In this document: piece after piece, positions 1-6,618 of the stretch
How positions within the stretch are numbered: the first letter of the stretch is position 1
Layout of the letters: each line of letters opens with the position of its first letter
Virus record (IMG/VR): IMGVR_UViG_3300037584_000110
Span: 1-26,889 of that record
Origin: a virus
Direction: 5' to 3' (one strand)
DNA length: 26,889 nucleotides
Notes under the pieces: generated by a model
Told to the model about the DNA's origin: nothing
What the model saw: the letters and a program-made list of their open reading frames with translations, nothing else
Databases searched by the model: none
Translations under genes and position numbers: made by a program

Positions 1-1
1 G

Positions 2-643
2 TTTATTCGAACTGAGGATGGCACAGCAAGCTTGCAAGGAAATGACAATGTAAGTCTGTTTCCTATTGCAACATCAAGTGACGATGTTCTCAGCGCAATT
101 GAGGCGCTGGCAACAGATAAACATGAGTTCAAAACTTTGGTGATCGACAGCATTACGCAGTTGGCCACAATGGTCGAGAGCGAGATTGTTGGGGCAGATC
201 CCAAGGCAAAGTCTATCAATCAAGCTGGGGGTGGCTACGGAGCTGGGTACAGCACAGCCGCTGAGAAGCATCGCCAGATCCGTGAATGGGCTGGAGCCTT
301 GGCCTATGACAATAACATGAATGTTGTGTTTATTGGTCATGCCGATACGGAGACTTTGGATCTACCAGACATGGATCCATTTGCCCGATACACTGTGCGG
401 ATGCATAAGAAGGCAATTCCGCACTACACTGATAATGTCGATCTGGTCGGACTGATTCGGCTGAAGACATTCACAAGAGGCGATGGCGAAAAGAAACGCG
501 CCATCTCAACTGGAGAACGTGAAATCCTGTGCTTTCCACAGGCGTCCAGCGTTACCAAAAATCGTTTCAACATAACTGAACCGCTGCCATTTACATTTGA
601 TGGCGGCAATCCATTCCACCAGTATTTAGCAGAAGGACAATAA
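2..643 (+). CDS. Sak4-like RecA-fold ATPase, 5'-truncated
   Basis: The reading frame is open from base 2, so the gene begins before the window and the apparent TTG start at 32 is probably not real. The visible C-terminal part has a Walker-B-like strand (TLVIDSI, about residue 46 of the visible part), then VVFIGHAD, a strand typical of phage nucleotide-binding proteins of the Sak4/AAA_24 type. The Walker A motif must lie upstream. Sak4 proteins are RecA-like ATPases that assist single-strand annealing during phage recombination and usually sit beside an SSB gene, as here: the DUF669-type gene starts 2 bases after this stop. Function is inferred from family and context. Confidence is reduced by the missing N-terminus. 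Confidence 0.8.
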   Translation, partial: FIRTEDGTASLQGNDNVSLFPIATSSDDVLSAIEALATDKHEFKTLVIDSITQLATMVESEIVGADPKAKSINQAGGGYGAGYSTAAEKHRQIREWAGALAYDNNMNVVFIGHADTETLDLPDMDPFARYTVRMHKKAIPHYTDNVDLVGLIRLKTFTRGDGEKKRAISTGEREILCFPQASSVTKNRFNITEPLPFTFDGGNPFHQYLAEGQ

Positions 644-645
644 AA

Positions 646-1128
646 ATGGATCTTAATGGCTTTAACGCAATGAACCACGAACCTGTAAACTCTTTCGATC
701 CGCTACCAGCGGATTGGTACAAGTGCGTGATAACTGACACTGAAGAACGTCAGACCAAGGCAATGGATGGCTCATACTTGCAGCTAACCATTGAGGTGAT
801 CGAAGGACCGTTTACTGGTCGTAAAGTTTTTGATCGCTTGAACTTGAACAATAAAAACCAGACTGCTGTTGAGATTGCTCAACGCGCTTTGGCATCAATT
901 TGTCGATCAGTCGAAGTTCCGAACCCGAAGAACAGCGATGAGCTGCGCGACAAACCACTAATGGTAAAAGTGTCTGTCAGACCAGCAGAGAACGGCTATG
1001 AAGCATCTAACGATGTAAAAGGCTACGATTCTGCATCAGGTGGAACTAAGCCTGTAGCGGAAACTGTAAGCGCGACAGCAGAGCCAGCAGTGGCCAACGG
1101 AGCGGCAACGCCACCTTGGAAACGCTAA
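646..1128 (+). CDS. DUF669-like protein, candidate ssDNA-binding protein
   Basis: This 160-aa protein resembles the DUF669 phage family: an N-terminal FDPLPADWYKCVI-type opening, a beta-rich core (LQLTIEVIEGPFTGRKVFDRL) and a segment with NKNQTAVEIAQRALASI. DUF669 proteins are thought to act as OB-fold-like SSBs. The tail (about 125-160) is low-complexity, Ala/Glu/Pro rich and ends PPWKR. SSBs normally end in an acidic tip, and this one does not. The ATG at 646 follows an AAGGAC ribosome site that overlaps the end of the Sak4-like gene, implying coupled expression of the annealing ATPase and its ssDNA partner. A terminator-like hairpin follows. Confidence 0.75.
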   Translation: MDLNGFNAMNHEPVNSFDPLPADWYKCVITDTEERQTKAMDGSYLQLTIEVIEGPFTGRKVFDRLNLNNKNQTAVEIAQRALASICRSVEVPNPKNSDELRDKPLMVKVSVRPAENGYEASNDVKGYDSASGGTKPVAETVSATAEPAVANGAATPPWKR

Positions 1129-1141
1129 TTTCTGTTTTGTG

Positions 1142-1166
1142 ATGGGGCGCGTGTCGCCCCATTTTA
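1142..1166 (+). terminator. Intrinsic terminator-like hairpin
   Basis: ATGGGGCG (1142-1149) pairs with CGCCCCAT (1155-1162) around a 5-base loop, followed by a short T run (TTTTAT). The stem is strong and GC-rich, but the U-tract is weak. Genes on both sides run the same way, so it may attenuate rather than end transcription of the recombination operon. Confidence 0.6.
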
Positions 1167-1185
1167 TGAACAGAAGGAGAGTAAA

Positions 1186-1335
1186 ATGAAACAACATAAA
1201 ATTAGCTTAAAGCATTACTTCGATCACAAAGATAAATCGAAGGTTGTCTATGAAAAACCATCAGATGAAATCATGGAAATTTTGGATCAAGTTTTTCAAA
1301 ACTTCAATTACAAATGGATGAAGGATGATGCTTGA
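1186..1335 (+). CDS. Small unknown protein (49 aa)
   Basis: The ATG at 1186 follows a good ribosome site (AAGGAGAG, spacing about 6). The product begins MKQHKISLKHYF, is Lys/Asp rich and looks helical in its second half (EIMEILDQVFQNF). No family is recognised. It is the first gene after the 1142-1166 hairpin. Its end overlaps a hydrophobic micro-ORF that leads into the Cas4-like nuclease gene. The strong ribosome site and tight packing argue that it is translated. Confidence 0.55.
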   Translation: MKQHKISLKHYFDHKDKSKVVYEKPSDEIMEILDQVFQNFNYKWMKDDA

Positions 1336-1396
1336 ATATATTGTCATTCACACTGGTGTCGTAATTATCTTAGCTTTGATTGGAGTAATTTCTTGA
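1328..1396 (+). CDS. Candidate 22-aa membrane micropeptide
   Basis: ATG at 1328 (AAGG just upstream) opens 22 codons ending in TGA at 1394-1396. That TGA shares its A with the ATG of the Cas4-like gene (TGATG). The peptide, beginning MLEYIVIHTG and ending ALIGVIS, is almost entirely hydrophobic and long enough for one membrane helix. It may be a leader that couples translation across the junction, or a genuine membrane peptide. The short length makes this weak. Confidence 0.3.
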   Translation: MLEYIVIHTGVVIILALIGVIS

Positions 1397-2349
1397 TGGA
1401 ACTTGAAGCATTTGTCACGCCTGAAACTATTCAGGACATTTACAAACACTATCAAGCCAAAAGAAAGAATGAACATCGACCTCATCTTGGCGGTAGTCAG
1501 ATTGGCAATGAGTGTAGTCGTGCATTGTGGTATCAGTTCAGACACGCATGGACGCCTAATTTTGATGGGCGTGTGTTGCGATTGTTTGAAACTGGTGATC
1601 GTGAAGAAAGCAGAATTGTATCAAACCTTCGAGCGGTAGGCGTAACAGTCTGGGAGAGAGATCCAGAGACTGGCAAGCAAGTCAGGTTCGAATCTTGTGG
1701 TGGTCACTTCGCCTTGTCGCTGGATGGCGTTGGAGAAGGCTTCAAGGAAAGCAGCAAGCCGCATACGCTTGAGTTCAAAACGATGAACGACAAAAATTTT
1801 AAGGCTACCAAAAACATGGGTGTCGAAAAGTCGAAGCCTGTCTACTGGGCGCAGTGTCAAGTTGGTATGATCTTATCCGGGATTGATCGATGTTACTTTT
1901 TTGCTGTGAATAAAAACACAGATGAAATGTATGGTGAGCGGATCAAGCTAAACAAAAAAGAAGCACAGGGGCTGCTGGATAAGGCGAACAAGATTGTCTT
2001 TGCCAGCACACCACCTAGTCGCATATCAGAAGACGCCAGCGATTGGCGCTGCAAGTTTTGTCCGTATTGGGCGATCTGTCATGGTTGCAAAATACCAGAA
2101 GTAAATTGTCGAACATGTTGTCACTCAACTCCAGAGGAAGATGGTACTTGGAGTTGTGTGATAAATGAAAAAAGCGATTGTTGCGATAATCATCTGTTTA
2201 TTCCACAAATGATGCCAAAGGATTTGAAAGTTACAGATGCTGGGGAAGACTGGGTGGAATATGAAGATCAAGATACTGGCGAGGTTTTTAGAAATTGTGA
2301 AAACAGCCGCGAGTTATTTGAGGGAAGGATGAAAGATGGGAATGCGTGA
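1396..2349 (+). CDS. Cas4-like PD-(D/E)XK nuclease with Fe-S cysteines
   Basis: A 317-aa protein. Nuclease motifs are D110 (SLDGVGEG), E126-F-K128 (LEFKT) and Q153/Q155 (YWAQCQ), the order expected for PD-(D/E)XK exonucleases of the Cas4/RecB type. C40 (NECSRALWY) plus C219, C222 and C228 (CKFCPYWAIC) match the four-cysteine [4Fe-4S] arrangement of Cas4 and AddB. A further Cys-rich segment follows (C238, C241, C242, C254, C262, C263, H266), suggesting an additional metal site. The likely role is end resection for phage recombination. The start is ATG 1396, overlapping the preceding TGA; an upstream TTG at 1393 is less likely. It overlaps the next gene by 14 bases. Confidence 0.85.
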   Translation: MELEAFVTPETIQDIYKHYQAKRKNEHRPHLGGSQIGNECSRALWYQFRHAWTPNFDGRVLRLFETGDREESRIVSNLRAVGVTVWERDPETGKQVRFESCGGHFALSLDGVGEGFKESSKPHTLEFKTMNDKNFKATKNMGVEKSKPVYWAQCQVGMILSGIDRCYFFAVNKNTDEMYGERIKLNKKEAQGLLDKANKIVFASTPPSRISEDASDWRCKFCPYWAICHGCKIPEVNCRTCCHSTPEEDGTWSCVINEKSDCCDNHLFIPQMMPKDLKVTDAGEDWVEYEDQDTGEVFRNCENSRELFEGRMKDGNA

Positions 2350-2605
2350 AGAGTTGATGAAAGACGCTTTAGAAGAATTTGTCGATAGGTTGCCAGATCA
2401 TATCAACAATACTGAAGCTGCTTGGATAATTTTCAACATTCTTTTGTCGCGTGAAAAGTTAGATAACTGGGGAAAAATAAACAGACTGACAATTGCTAAC
2501 ATTGCAGAGTTTTTTATTGAACAGGCATTTTCAGCAGAAGAGTTAGCTCAAACAGAAGCAAAGATGTTTTTGGAAAAAATAGTGAAGGAGCATAAAGCAA
2601 AATGA
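2336..2605 (+). CDS. Small helical unknown protein (89 aa)
   Basis: This acidic, probably all-helical protein opens MGMREELMKDALEEF. The ATG at 2336 lies within the end of the nuclease gene and follows GGAAGG; ATG 2342 is an alternative start. It overlaps the helicase gene by ATGA (2602-2605). No family is recognised. Its place between nuclease and helicase suggests an accessory role in the same DNA-processing pathway, which is inference from position only. Confidence 0.6.
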   Translation: MGMREELMKDALEEFVDRLPDHINNTEAAWIIFNILLSREKLDNWGKINRLTIANIAEFFIEQAFSAEELAQTEAKMFLEKIVKEHKAK

Positions 2606-4242
2606 CTTTCGAACTTCGTGATTATCAAAAAGATGCCATTGATGGGCTGTACAATTACTGGGCGCAGAAGAAAGGGGAAAACCCACTGATCGTTGCGCCG
2701 ACTGGATCTGGCAAGACAGCGATCATTGCTAAGATGGTGCAAGACGCCATGAGCTTTCCAAATACCAGAGTGCTGGTTTTAGCCCACGTTAAGGAGCTGC
2801 TGGAGCAAGGAGCTTCAGGTTTGAAAAAGTTGTATCCAGAGGCTGATTTTGGCTTCTACAGCGCGTCTTTGAAAGAGAAGGATCTGACTAAGCCAATTAC
2901 CTTTGGCGGCATCCAGAGTATATACAAACGTGCATACGAGATGGTTCCAGCTCCAGACTTGGTGATTATCGATGAGGCGCATATGCTGCCACCTAAAACG
3001 ACCACACGCTATGGTCGATTTATCGATGACTTGAAACAGTGCAATCCAGACGTAAAAATTGTTGGACTGACGGCCACGCCATATCGATTGAGTTCAGGAT
3101 ATTTGCACAAGGGCGAAGGCGCAATCTTTGATGGCATTGCTTATGATATTCCTGTTACCATGCTTATGGATCAGGGTTATCTAGCTCCAGTTATCAGTAA
3201 AGGTGGCATGAAGCAGATCGACCTGACCAATGTGAAGAAACGAGGTGGTGAGTTTGTTGAAAGCGATTTGGCTGTTGCTGCGTCTGATCCTGAACTGGTG
3301 CGTAAAACAGTTGAAGAAATTGTTACGCTTGGAGCCAATCGTAAAAGTTGGCTGATCTTTGCCAGTGGCATTGACCATGCAAATATGTTGGAGTCTGAGT
3401 TTTTTGATCACATGATCGACTGCGAAGTTTTGACTGGTGAAGACAGTCAGAAAGATCGCGCATCGAAGATCGAAAGATTTAAGAACGGTAGCCTTCGATG
3501 TTTGGTAAACGTGAATGTTTTGACTACTGGGTTCGATGCGCCGAATGTTGATTTGATTGGTCTGGTTCGAGCGACAGCATCGACAGGTTTATATGTCCAG
3601 ATCATTGGGCGTGGCACTCGAACATTTGAAGGCAAAGAAAATTGTCTGGTTTTAGATTATGGTCAGAATGTCGAGCGGCATGGGTTTATCGATAAAGTAA
3701 AACCAGAACGTGATGACCGGGGCGATGGTGATGGCGAAGCGCCGATCAAGACTTGTCCTAAGTGTCAGACTCATTTGGCTATTGCTTGTTTGATTTGTCC
3801 TGAATGTGGGCATGAGTTTCCACCACCCACGCTGAACCACGCAAGTAAGAGTTACGATGGCGCAATGATTTCGACACAAGTAAAGCCTGAATGGTTTGAC
3901 GTAGAAAGCGTGACGTACAGGCGCTGGCAGAAGGCTGGGAAGCCTGACAGTGTGAGAGTGACGTATCACTATGGCTTTTTCAAAGAGACATCTGAGTGGC
4001 TGTGTCCTGATCATGGTGGCTATGCCACGACTAAATACATGCAGCGCAAACCACAGCTTGGTGCAAAAGCAAAAACCACAAACGAAGCAATGGATGAATG
4101 CCAAAGCTGGAACAAGCCTAGCCGCATTCAAGTAAAGCCTGATGGCAAATACGAAAGAATTGTGAGGTTCGATTATGAGAAACGTGAGAAGAAGGAAAAC
4201 GTCATCCACGTTGATTTCAGTCTCGAAGAAATACCCTTCTGA
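2602..4242 (+). CDS. DEAH-box SF2 helicase with zinc ribbon
   Basis: This 546-aa protein carries the full set of SF2 helicase motifs: a Q-like LRDYQKDAI, Walker A APTGSGKT (32-39), DEAH (124-127), TAT (157-159), TTGFDAP (308-314) and motif VI QIIGRGTR (333-340). This is the RecG/UvrB/RAD25-like phage helicase type. CPKC (385-388) and CPEC (399-402) form a rubredoxin-like zinc ribbon after the motor. The C-terminal 130 residues contain a WLCPDHGGYA segment and are of unknown function. It probably unwinds or remodels DNA during phage replication or recombination. The start is coupled to the previous gene by ATGA, and the end overlaps the VRR-NUC gene by 68 bases. Confidence 0.9.
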   Translation: MTFELRDYQKDAIDGLYNYWAQKKGENPLIVAPTGSGKTAIIAKMVQDAMSFPNTRVLVLAHVKELLEQGASGLKKLYPEADFGFYSASLKEKDLTKPITFGGIQSIYKRAYEMVPAPDLVIIDEAHMLPPKTTTRYGRFIDDLKQCNPDVKIVGLTATPYRLSSGYLHKGEGAIFDGIAYDIPVTMLMDQGYLAPVISKGGMKQIDLTNVKKRGGEFVESDLAVAASDPELVRKTVEEIVTLGANRKSWLIFASGIDHANMLESEFFDHMIDCEVLTGEDSQKDRASKIERFKNGSLRCLVNVNVLTTGFDAPNVDLIGLVRATASTGLYVQIIGRGTRTFEGKENCLVLDYGQNVERHGFIDKVKPERDDRGDGDGEAPIKTCPKCQTHLAIACLICPECGHEFPPPTLNHASKSYDGAMISTQVKPEWFDVESVTYRRWQKAGKPDSVRVTYHYGFFKETSEWLCPDHGGYATTKYMQRKPQLGAKAKTTNEAMDECQSWNKPSRIQVKPDGKYERIVRFDYEKREKKENVIHVDFSLEEIPF

Positions 4243-4576
4243 GCATGATGAACAGGTTGGTTTTGTAAATTGGTTTCGAACAAGATTTCCAAAAGTTTTG
4301 ATCTTTGCCATTCCAAATGGAGGCAAGAGGTCGGTGGGCGCTGGTAAAAAATTTAAAGCTGAAGGCGTTGTGGCTGGCATTCCTGACTTGTTTATTCCTA
4401 GCTGGGATGTCTGGGTAGAAATGAAGCGTCAATCTGGTGGGCGACTTTCCCCCGATCAAAAAGAGATCATTCGATATTTGGAAGATGAAGGTTACAAAGT
4501 TATTGTGGCCAAAGGTGCGACAGATGCATCGAAACAAATAATGGAAGCAAAAGATAACTGGGGGAGAAAAAAATGA
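4175..4576 (+). CDS. VRR-NUC domain nuclease
   Basis: This 133-aa protein is nearly all VRR-NUC domain: E26 and Q27 (HDEQVGF), AIPNGGKR (45-52), AGIPDLF with D71, E82-M-K84 (WVEMKR) and SPDQ with Q95. These fit the catalytic E/D/ExK/Q pattern of this PD-(D/E)XK subgroup. Stand-alone phage VRR-NUC proteins are thought to cut branched DNA such as Holliday junctions. The ATG at 4175 lies within the helicase gene (68-base overlap) with GAGG 8 bases upstream. The conserved domain starts near residue 20, so a slightly later start cannot be excluded. The gene ends in an ATGA overlap with the next. Confidence 0.88.
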   Translation: MRNVRRRKTSSTLISVSKKYPSEHDEQVGFVNWFRTRFPKVLIFAIPNGGKRSVGAGKKFKAEGVVAGIPDLFIPSWDVWVEMKRQSGGRLSPDQKEIIRYLEDEGYKVIVAKGATDASKQIMEAKDNWGRKK

Positions 4577-4737
4577 ATTGGAAATATCACTGGACAGTAA
4601 GAGATGATGGACTGCATATTTATGAAAATGGTCAAAGAATTGCAAAGATCGATCCTGATCATTTCAAACATTTAGTTGCTGAAATGGCAGAGCATGTAAG
4701 GTGGCAAGAAACAAAAAAGGAGAAAGTTGATGGGTGA
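4573..4737 (+). CDS. Small unknown protein (54 aa)
   Basis: The ATG at 4573 overlaps the VRR-NUC stop (ATGA), with GGGGAG upstream. The product reads MNWKYHWTVRDDGLHIYENG, then QRIAKIDPDHF and a helical end. The beta-hairpin-then-helix pattern resembles small phage proteins with a DG.. I..NG.. A.I core, but no named family is assigned. It ends inside the start of the next gene (8-base overlap). The coupling on both sides supports real translation. Confidence 0.6.
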   Translation: MNWKYHWTVRDDGLHIYENGQRIAKIDPDHFKHLVAEMAEHVRWQETKKEKVDG

Positions 4738-4951
4738 CGAACAGTTAACAGGATGGCAAGCGTCACAACTAAAATGGTTAAAACGACAGGTTGATAATCT
4801 AGCAGATGAGAGTAGGCGCGATGATGCCAGACCAAGGATAGAACAGGAATTGTTTGCCGCAAGAGAAGAGTTGGATGATTATGTGGACGCCTTAAAAGAG
4901 ACAGGCATTAACATAGAACACAGAAGAAGATCATGGCATGGTGTAATATAA
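4730..4951 (+). CDS. Small charged coiled-coil-like protein (73 aa)
   Basis: The start chosen is ATG 4730 because AAGGAG lies 7 bases upstream; a TTG at 4727 is also in frame. The product opens MGDEQLTGWQ and is rich in Arg, Glu and Asp, with a heptad-like helical middle (RIEQELFAAREELDDYVDAL). No family is recognised. It is the last gene of the recombination operon. The next 37 bases are AT-rich, with no convincing terminator before the first repeated promoter. Confidence 0.55.
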   Translation: MGDEQLTGWQASQLKWLKRQVDNLADESRRDDARPRIEQELFAAREELDDYVDALKETGINIEHRRRSWHGVI

Positions 4952-4988
4952 GTAAATAAAATAATTTAAAAAAAATGCATTGCCCCCC

Positions 4989-5034
4989 TTGTAATCTATG
5001 ACAGATGTCATATATGTAAGTTATAGAGAGAGAG
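4989..5034 (+). promoter_or_regulatory. Repeated promoter/operator element, copy 1
   Basis: TTGTAATCTATGACA is followed by an inverted repeat, TATGACA-GA-TGTCATA (4997-5012), an AT-rich stretch with a possible -10 (TATGTA, 5013-5018) and a GAGAGAG leader. TTGTAA (4989-4994) could be the -35, with 18 bases to TATGTA. The palindrome lies between the two boxes, where a repressor would block polymerase. Two further copies at 5744 and 6565 support it. It precedes the 5048 gene by 59 bases (first T to ATG). Confidence 0.75.
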
Positions 5035-5047
5035 AAAGGAAACTAAA

Positions 5048-5398
5048 ATGAAAATCATCGTACAACATTCAGAGAGCAACCGCGATGGCGAAATTACTGG
5101 ATATACAAATGTAGCAGAAGTTAACGCATCACGCTTTGAAGACGTAGATCAGGCACTTGAGTATGCTTACCGTTACACAAACAACGTCATGGGTTCTTGG
5201 TCTATTAAGAAAGAATTTTTACCAATGCGTGATGGTGGCGAAATGCCAAACGGCGATTACAATGACGATGTTACCGTACTGCGTCATCGTCCAGATGGCA
5301 TGGGTCAAAGATCATCGATGATGGGTGATCGCATGATTGTTAACGAAAAAACTTATGAAGTTGCAGCGTTTGGTTTCAAAATGATGGAGGCAGTGTAA
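5048..5398 (+). CDS. Unknown phage protein (116 aa), cassette 1
   Basis: The ATG at 5048 follows AAAGGAAA about 7 bases upstream. The protein opens MKIIVQHSESNRDGE, has a strand-helix-strand look, a DVDQALEYAYRYTNN helix and an acidic/polar middle. No family is recognised and no catalytic pattern is evident. It is the first gene after the copy 1 promoter element, and its stop overlaps the next ATG (TAATG), so the two are co-translated. Position and promoter sharing suggest an early or accessory function, which is inference. Confidence 0.65.
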   Translation: MKIIVQHSESNRDGEITGYTNVAEVNASRFEDVDQALEYAYRYTNNVMGSWSIKKEFLPMRDGGEMPNGDYNDDVTVLRHRPDGMGQRSSMMGDRMIVNEKTYEVAAFGFKMMEAV

Positions 5399-5718
5399 TG
5401 AGACTATATCAAAACAGTAAAGGCCAATGGTTTGGCACACAGGCAGACGCTCGCCGCAATTCACCAAGAGACTGGCGCGAAGTTGAAGTACCGACATCGA
5501 AACAGGATCTGCTGAACTGGCTAAACGAAAACAAAGTTGGGGGCATTCAGCAGAACGCCCCAGAGCCTCACCCAGCGCCAGAGCCAAAGTCTGAGCTGCT
5601 GTCGCCCCACGCAGCAAGTTGGGTTGCATGGGCGCTCGACAAGCTCAAGCGCGGCAACAAAAAAGATGCCGAAGAAATGCTTATAAAAGGCTTAAAGATT
5701 CAAAAGGAGTGGGTATAA
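5398..5718 (+). CDS. Unknown phage protein (106 aa), cassette 1
   Basis: The gene is coupled to the preceding one by TAATG at 5396-5400. The N-terminus (MRLYQNSKGQWFGTQADAR) followed by RDWREVEVPTSKQDLLNWLN resembles a motif found in small marine phage proteins that pair a short beta region with a WREVEVPT...L..WLN helix. A proline-rich linker (about 53-65) leads to a C-terminal helical segment (WVAWALDKLKRGNKKDAEEML). Function is unknown. The stop codon is embedded in the loop of the terminator that closes cassette 1. Confidence 0.65.
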   Translation: MRLYQNSKGQWFGTQADARRNSPRDWREVEVPTSKQDLLNWLNENKVGGIQQNAPEPHPAPEPKSELLSPHAASWVAWALDKLKRGNKKDAEEMLIKGLKIQKEWV

Positions 5719-5733
5719 CACCCACTTTTTTTT
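5708..5733 (+). terminator. Intrinsic terminator overlapping a stop codon
   Basis: AGTGGGT (5708-5714) and ACCCACT (5720-5726) form a 7-bp stem around a 5-base loop that contains most of the upstream gene's TAA. Eight Ts follow (5726-5733). It cleanly separates cassette 1 from cassette 2. Confidence 0.88.
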
Positions 5734-5743
5734 CTTTGACCCC

Positions 5744-5790
5744 TTGTAATCTATGACAATCGTCATTATATAATAAGTATAGAGAGAGAG
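5744..5790 (+). promoter_or_regulatory. Repeated promoter/operator element, copy 2
   Basis: TTGTAATCTATGACA recurs, with TGAC (5754-5757) and GTCA (5762-5765) as the inverted arms, then TATATAATA (candidate -10 TATATA at 5767 or TATAAT at 5769; TTGTAA -35 at 17 or 19 bases) and TATAGAGAGAGAG. The first 15 bases are identical to copy 1, including the preceding CCCC. It lies directly after the cassette 1 terminator and drives the 5799 gene. Confidence 0.85.
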
Positions 5791-5798
5791 GAAACACT

Positions 5799-6527
5799 AT
5801 GAAAAATCTAAACATCAAACCAGTCAATCACGGCAAAACCAAAGCTGACAGAAATCGCTACTGTGGTCCAGCAGTCATCAGTTCCATCACTGGGATGGCT
5901 ACTGGTGAGGCATCACGATTGATCCGTCACGTTAGTGGACGCAAATCCATTAAAGGATCTTCAGTTCGTGAAGTCACAGACGCACTATCGATGTGTGGCA
6001 TCAAGAGCGAATACAAATCATTTGGCATGAAGCTGGGTCGCTCCACTGGCCCAACACTTGCTGGATGGCTCAAGGCCACAGTCAAAGAGCGAACTGCTGA
6101 TCGCGTGTTTCTGATCATCGCTGGTTGGCACTGGCAACTGGTTCAAGGTCGCCGCATTGTCTGTGGCATTCTTGGCAGTCCAACGTCTGTCCGTGACAAG
6201 CGTGTCAAGCGCAGAGCGCGTGTGGCAAACGTCTACGAGCTTCACTCCACTGGAGCAATCACAACGCCCACAGAGGCCAAAAAGCCTAAGAGCGTTGACA
6301 CTAACCGCAACTACCGTTCCAAGGCTCAGAGCCTTGCTAAGAAGCTGGGCATGGAGATCAGCATTGAGCCTAGTGGCTATGGAGATAATGCGTACTGGAT
6401 CGATTACGAAGGCGATTTCGACTACTCTCAAGAAGGTATAATTGACGGTCACTGCTCATACGATTGGCAAGAAGTGTTTTGGAAACTCCAAGAGATTGAA
6501 GAGTATCAGCAAAAAAAGGCAGCATAA
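5799..6527 (+). CDS. Candidate papain/C39-like cysteine peptidase fold protein
   Basis: A 242-aa protein. Near the N-terminus, NRYCGPAVISSITG puts C22 in the Cys-Gly-Pro-Ala context of C39/papain-like peptidases. About 90 residues later IIAGWHWQLVQG supplies H111 on a strand, in the position of the catalytic His. The third residue, usually Asp or Asn after the next strand, is not obvious (C122-G follows instead), so activity is uncertain. A basic linker (about 130-175) leads to an acidic, aromatic C-terminal region with IDYEGDFDYS. It stands alone between copy 2 of the promoter and a terminator. It could process a host or phage protein, or be an inactive relative. The fold call is inference from motif spacing. 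Confidence 0.6.
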   Translation: MKNLNIKPVNHGKTKADRNRYCGPAVISSITGMATGEASRLIRHVSGRKSIKGSSVREVTDALSMCGIKSEYKSFGMKLGRSTGPTLAGWLKATVKERTADRVFLIIAGWHWQLVQGRRIVCGILGSPTSVRDKRVKRRARVANVYELHSTGAITTPTEAKKPKSVDTNRNYRSKAQSLAKKLGMEISIEPSGYGDNAYWIDYEGDFDYSQEGIIDGHCSYDWQEVFWKLQEIEEYQQKKAA

Positions 6528-6532
6528 AAATT

Positions 6533-6553
6533 GAGGCTTCGGCCTCTTTTTTT
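6533..6553 (+). terminator. Intrinsic terminator with TTCG tetraloop
   Basis: GAGGC (6533-6537), TTCG loop, GCCTC (6542-6546), then seven Ts (6547-6553). It begins 5 bases after the stop of the 5799 gene and closes cassette 2. Confidence 0.9.
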
Positions 6554-6564
6554 ATTTCTTGCTA

Positions 6565-6609
6565 TTGTAATCTGTGACAACTGTCATTATATAATAGGTA
6601 TAGAGAGAG
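6565..6609 (+). promoter_or_regulatory. Repeated promoter/operator element, copy 3
   Basis: TTGTAATCTGTGACA with inverted arms TGACA (6575-6579) and TGTCA (6582-6586), then TATATAATA and GGTATAGAGAGAGG. From GTCATT through TATAGAGAGAG it matches copy 2 with one base change. First T to ATG is 54 bases, against 55 in copy 2. Confidence 0.85.
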
Positions 6610-6618
6610 GAAATTAAC

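Noticed and set aside
1684-1693. GGTTCGAATC, a tRNA T-loop-like string
   Set aside because: It lies within the Cas4-like coding frame, and no acceptor stem or anticodon arm pairs around it.
3534-3544. GGTTCGATGC, a second T-loop-like string
   Set aside because: It encodes the helicase motif TTGFDAP and no cloverleaf can be drawn.
3652-4380. 242-aa minus-strand ORF under the helicase gene
   Set aside because: It is antisense to a strong helicase frame, lacks recognisable motifs and has no ribosome site or operon partner.
4952-4988. AT-rich stretch before promoter copy 1 considered as a terminator
   Set aside because: It holds A and T runs but no inverted repeat of useful length.
6018-6452. 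144-aa minus-strand ORF under the peptidase-like gene
   Set aside because: It is antisense to a promoter-driven gene with a terminator, with no motif or ribosome site to support it.
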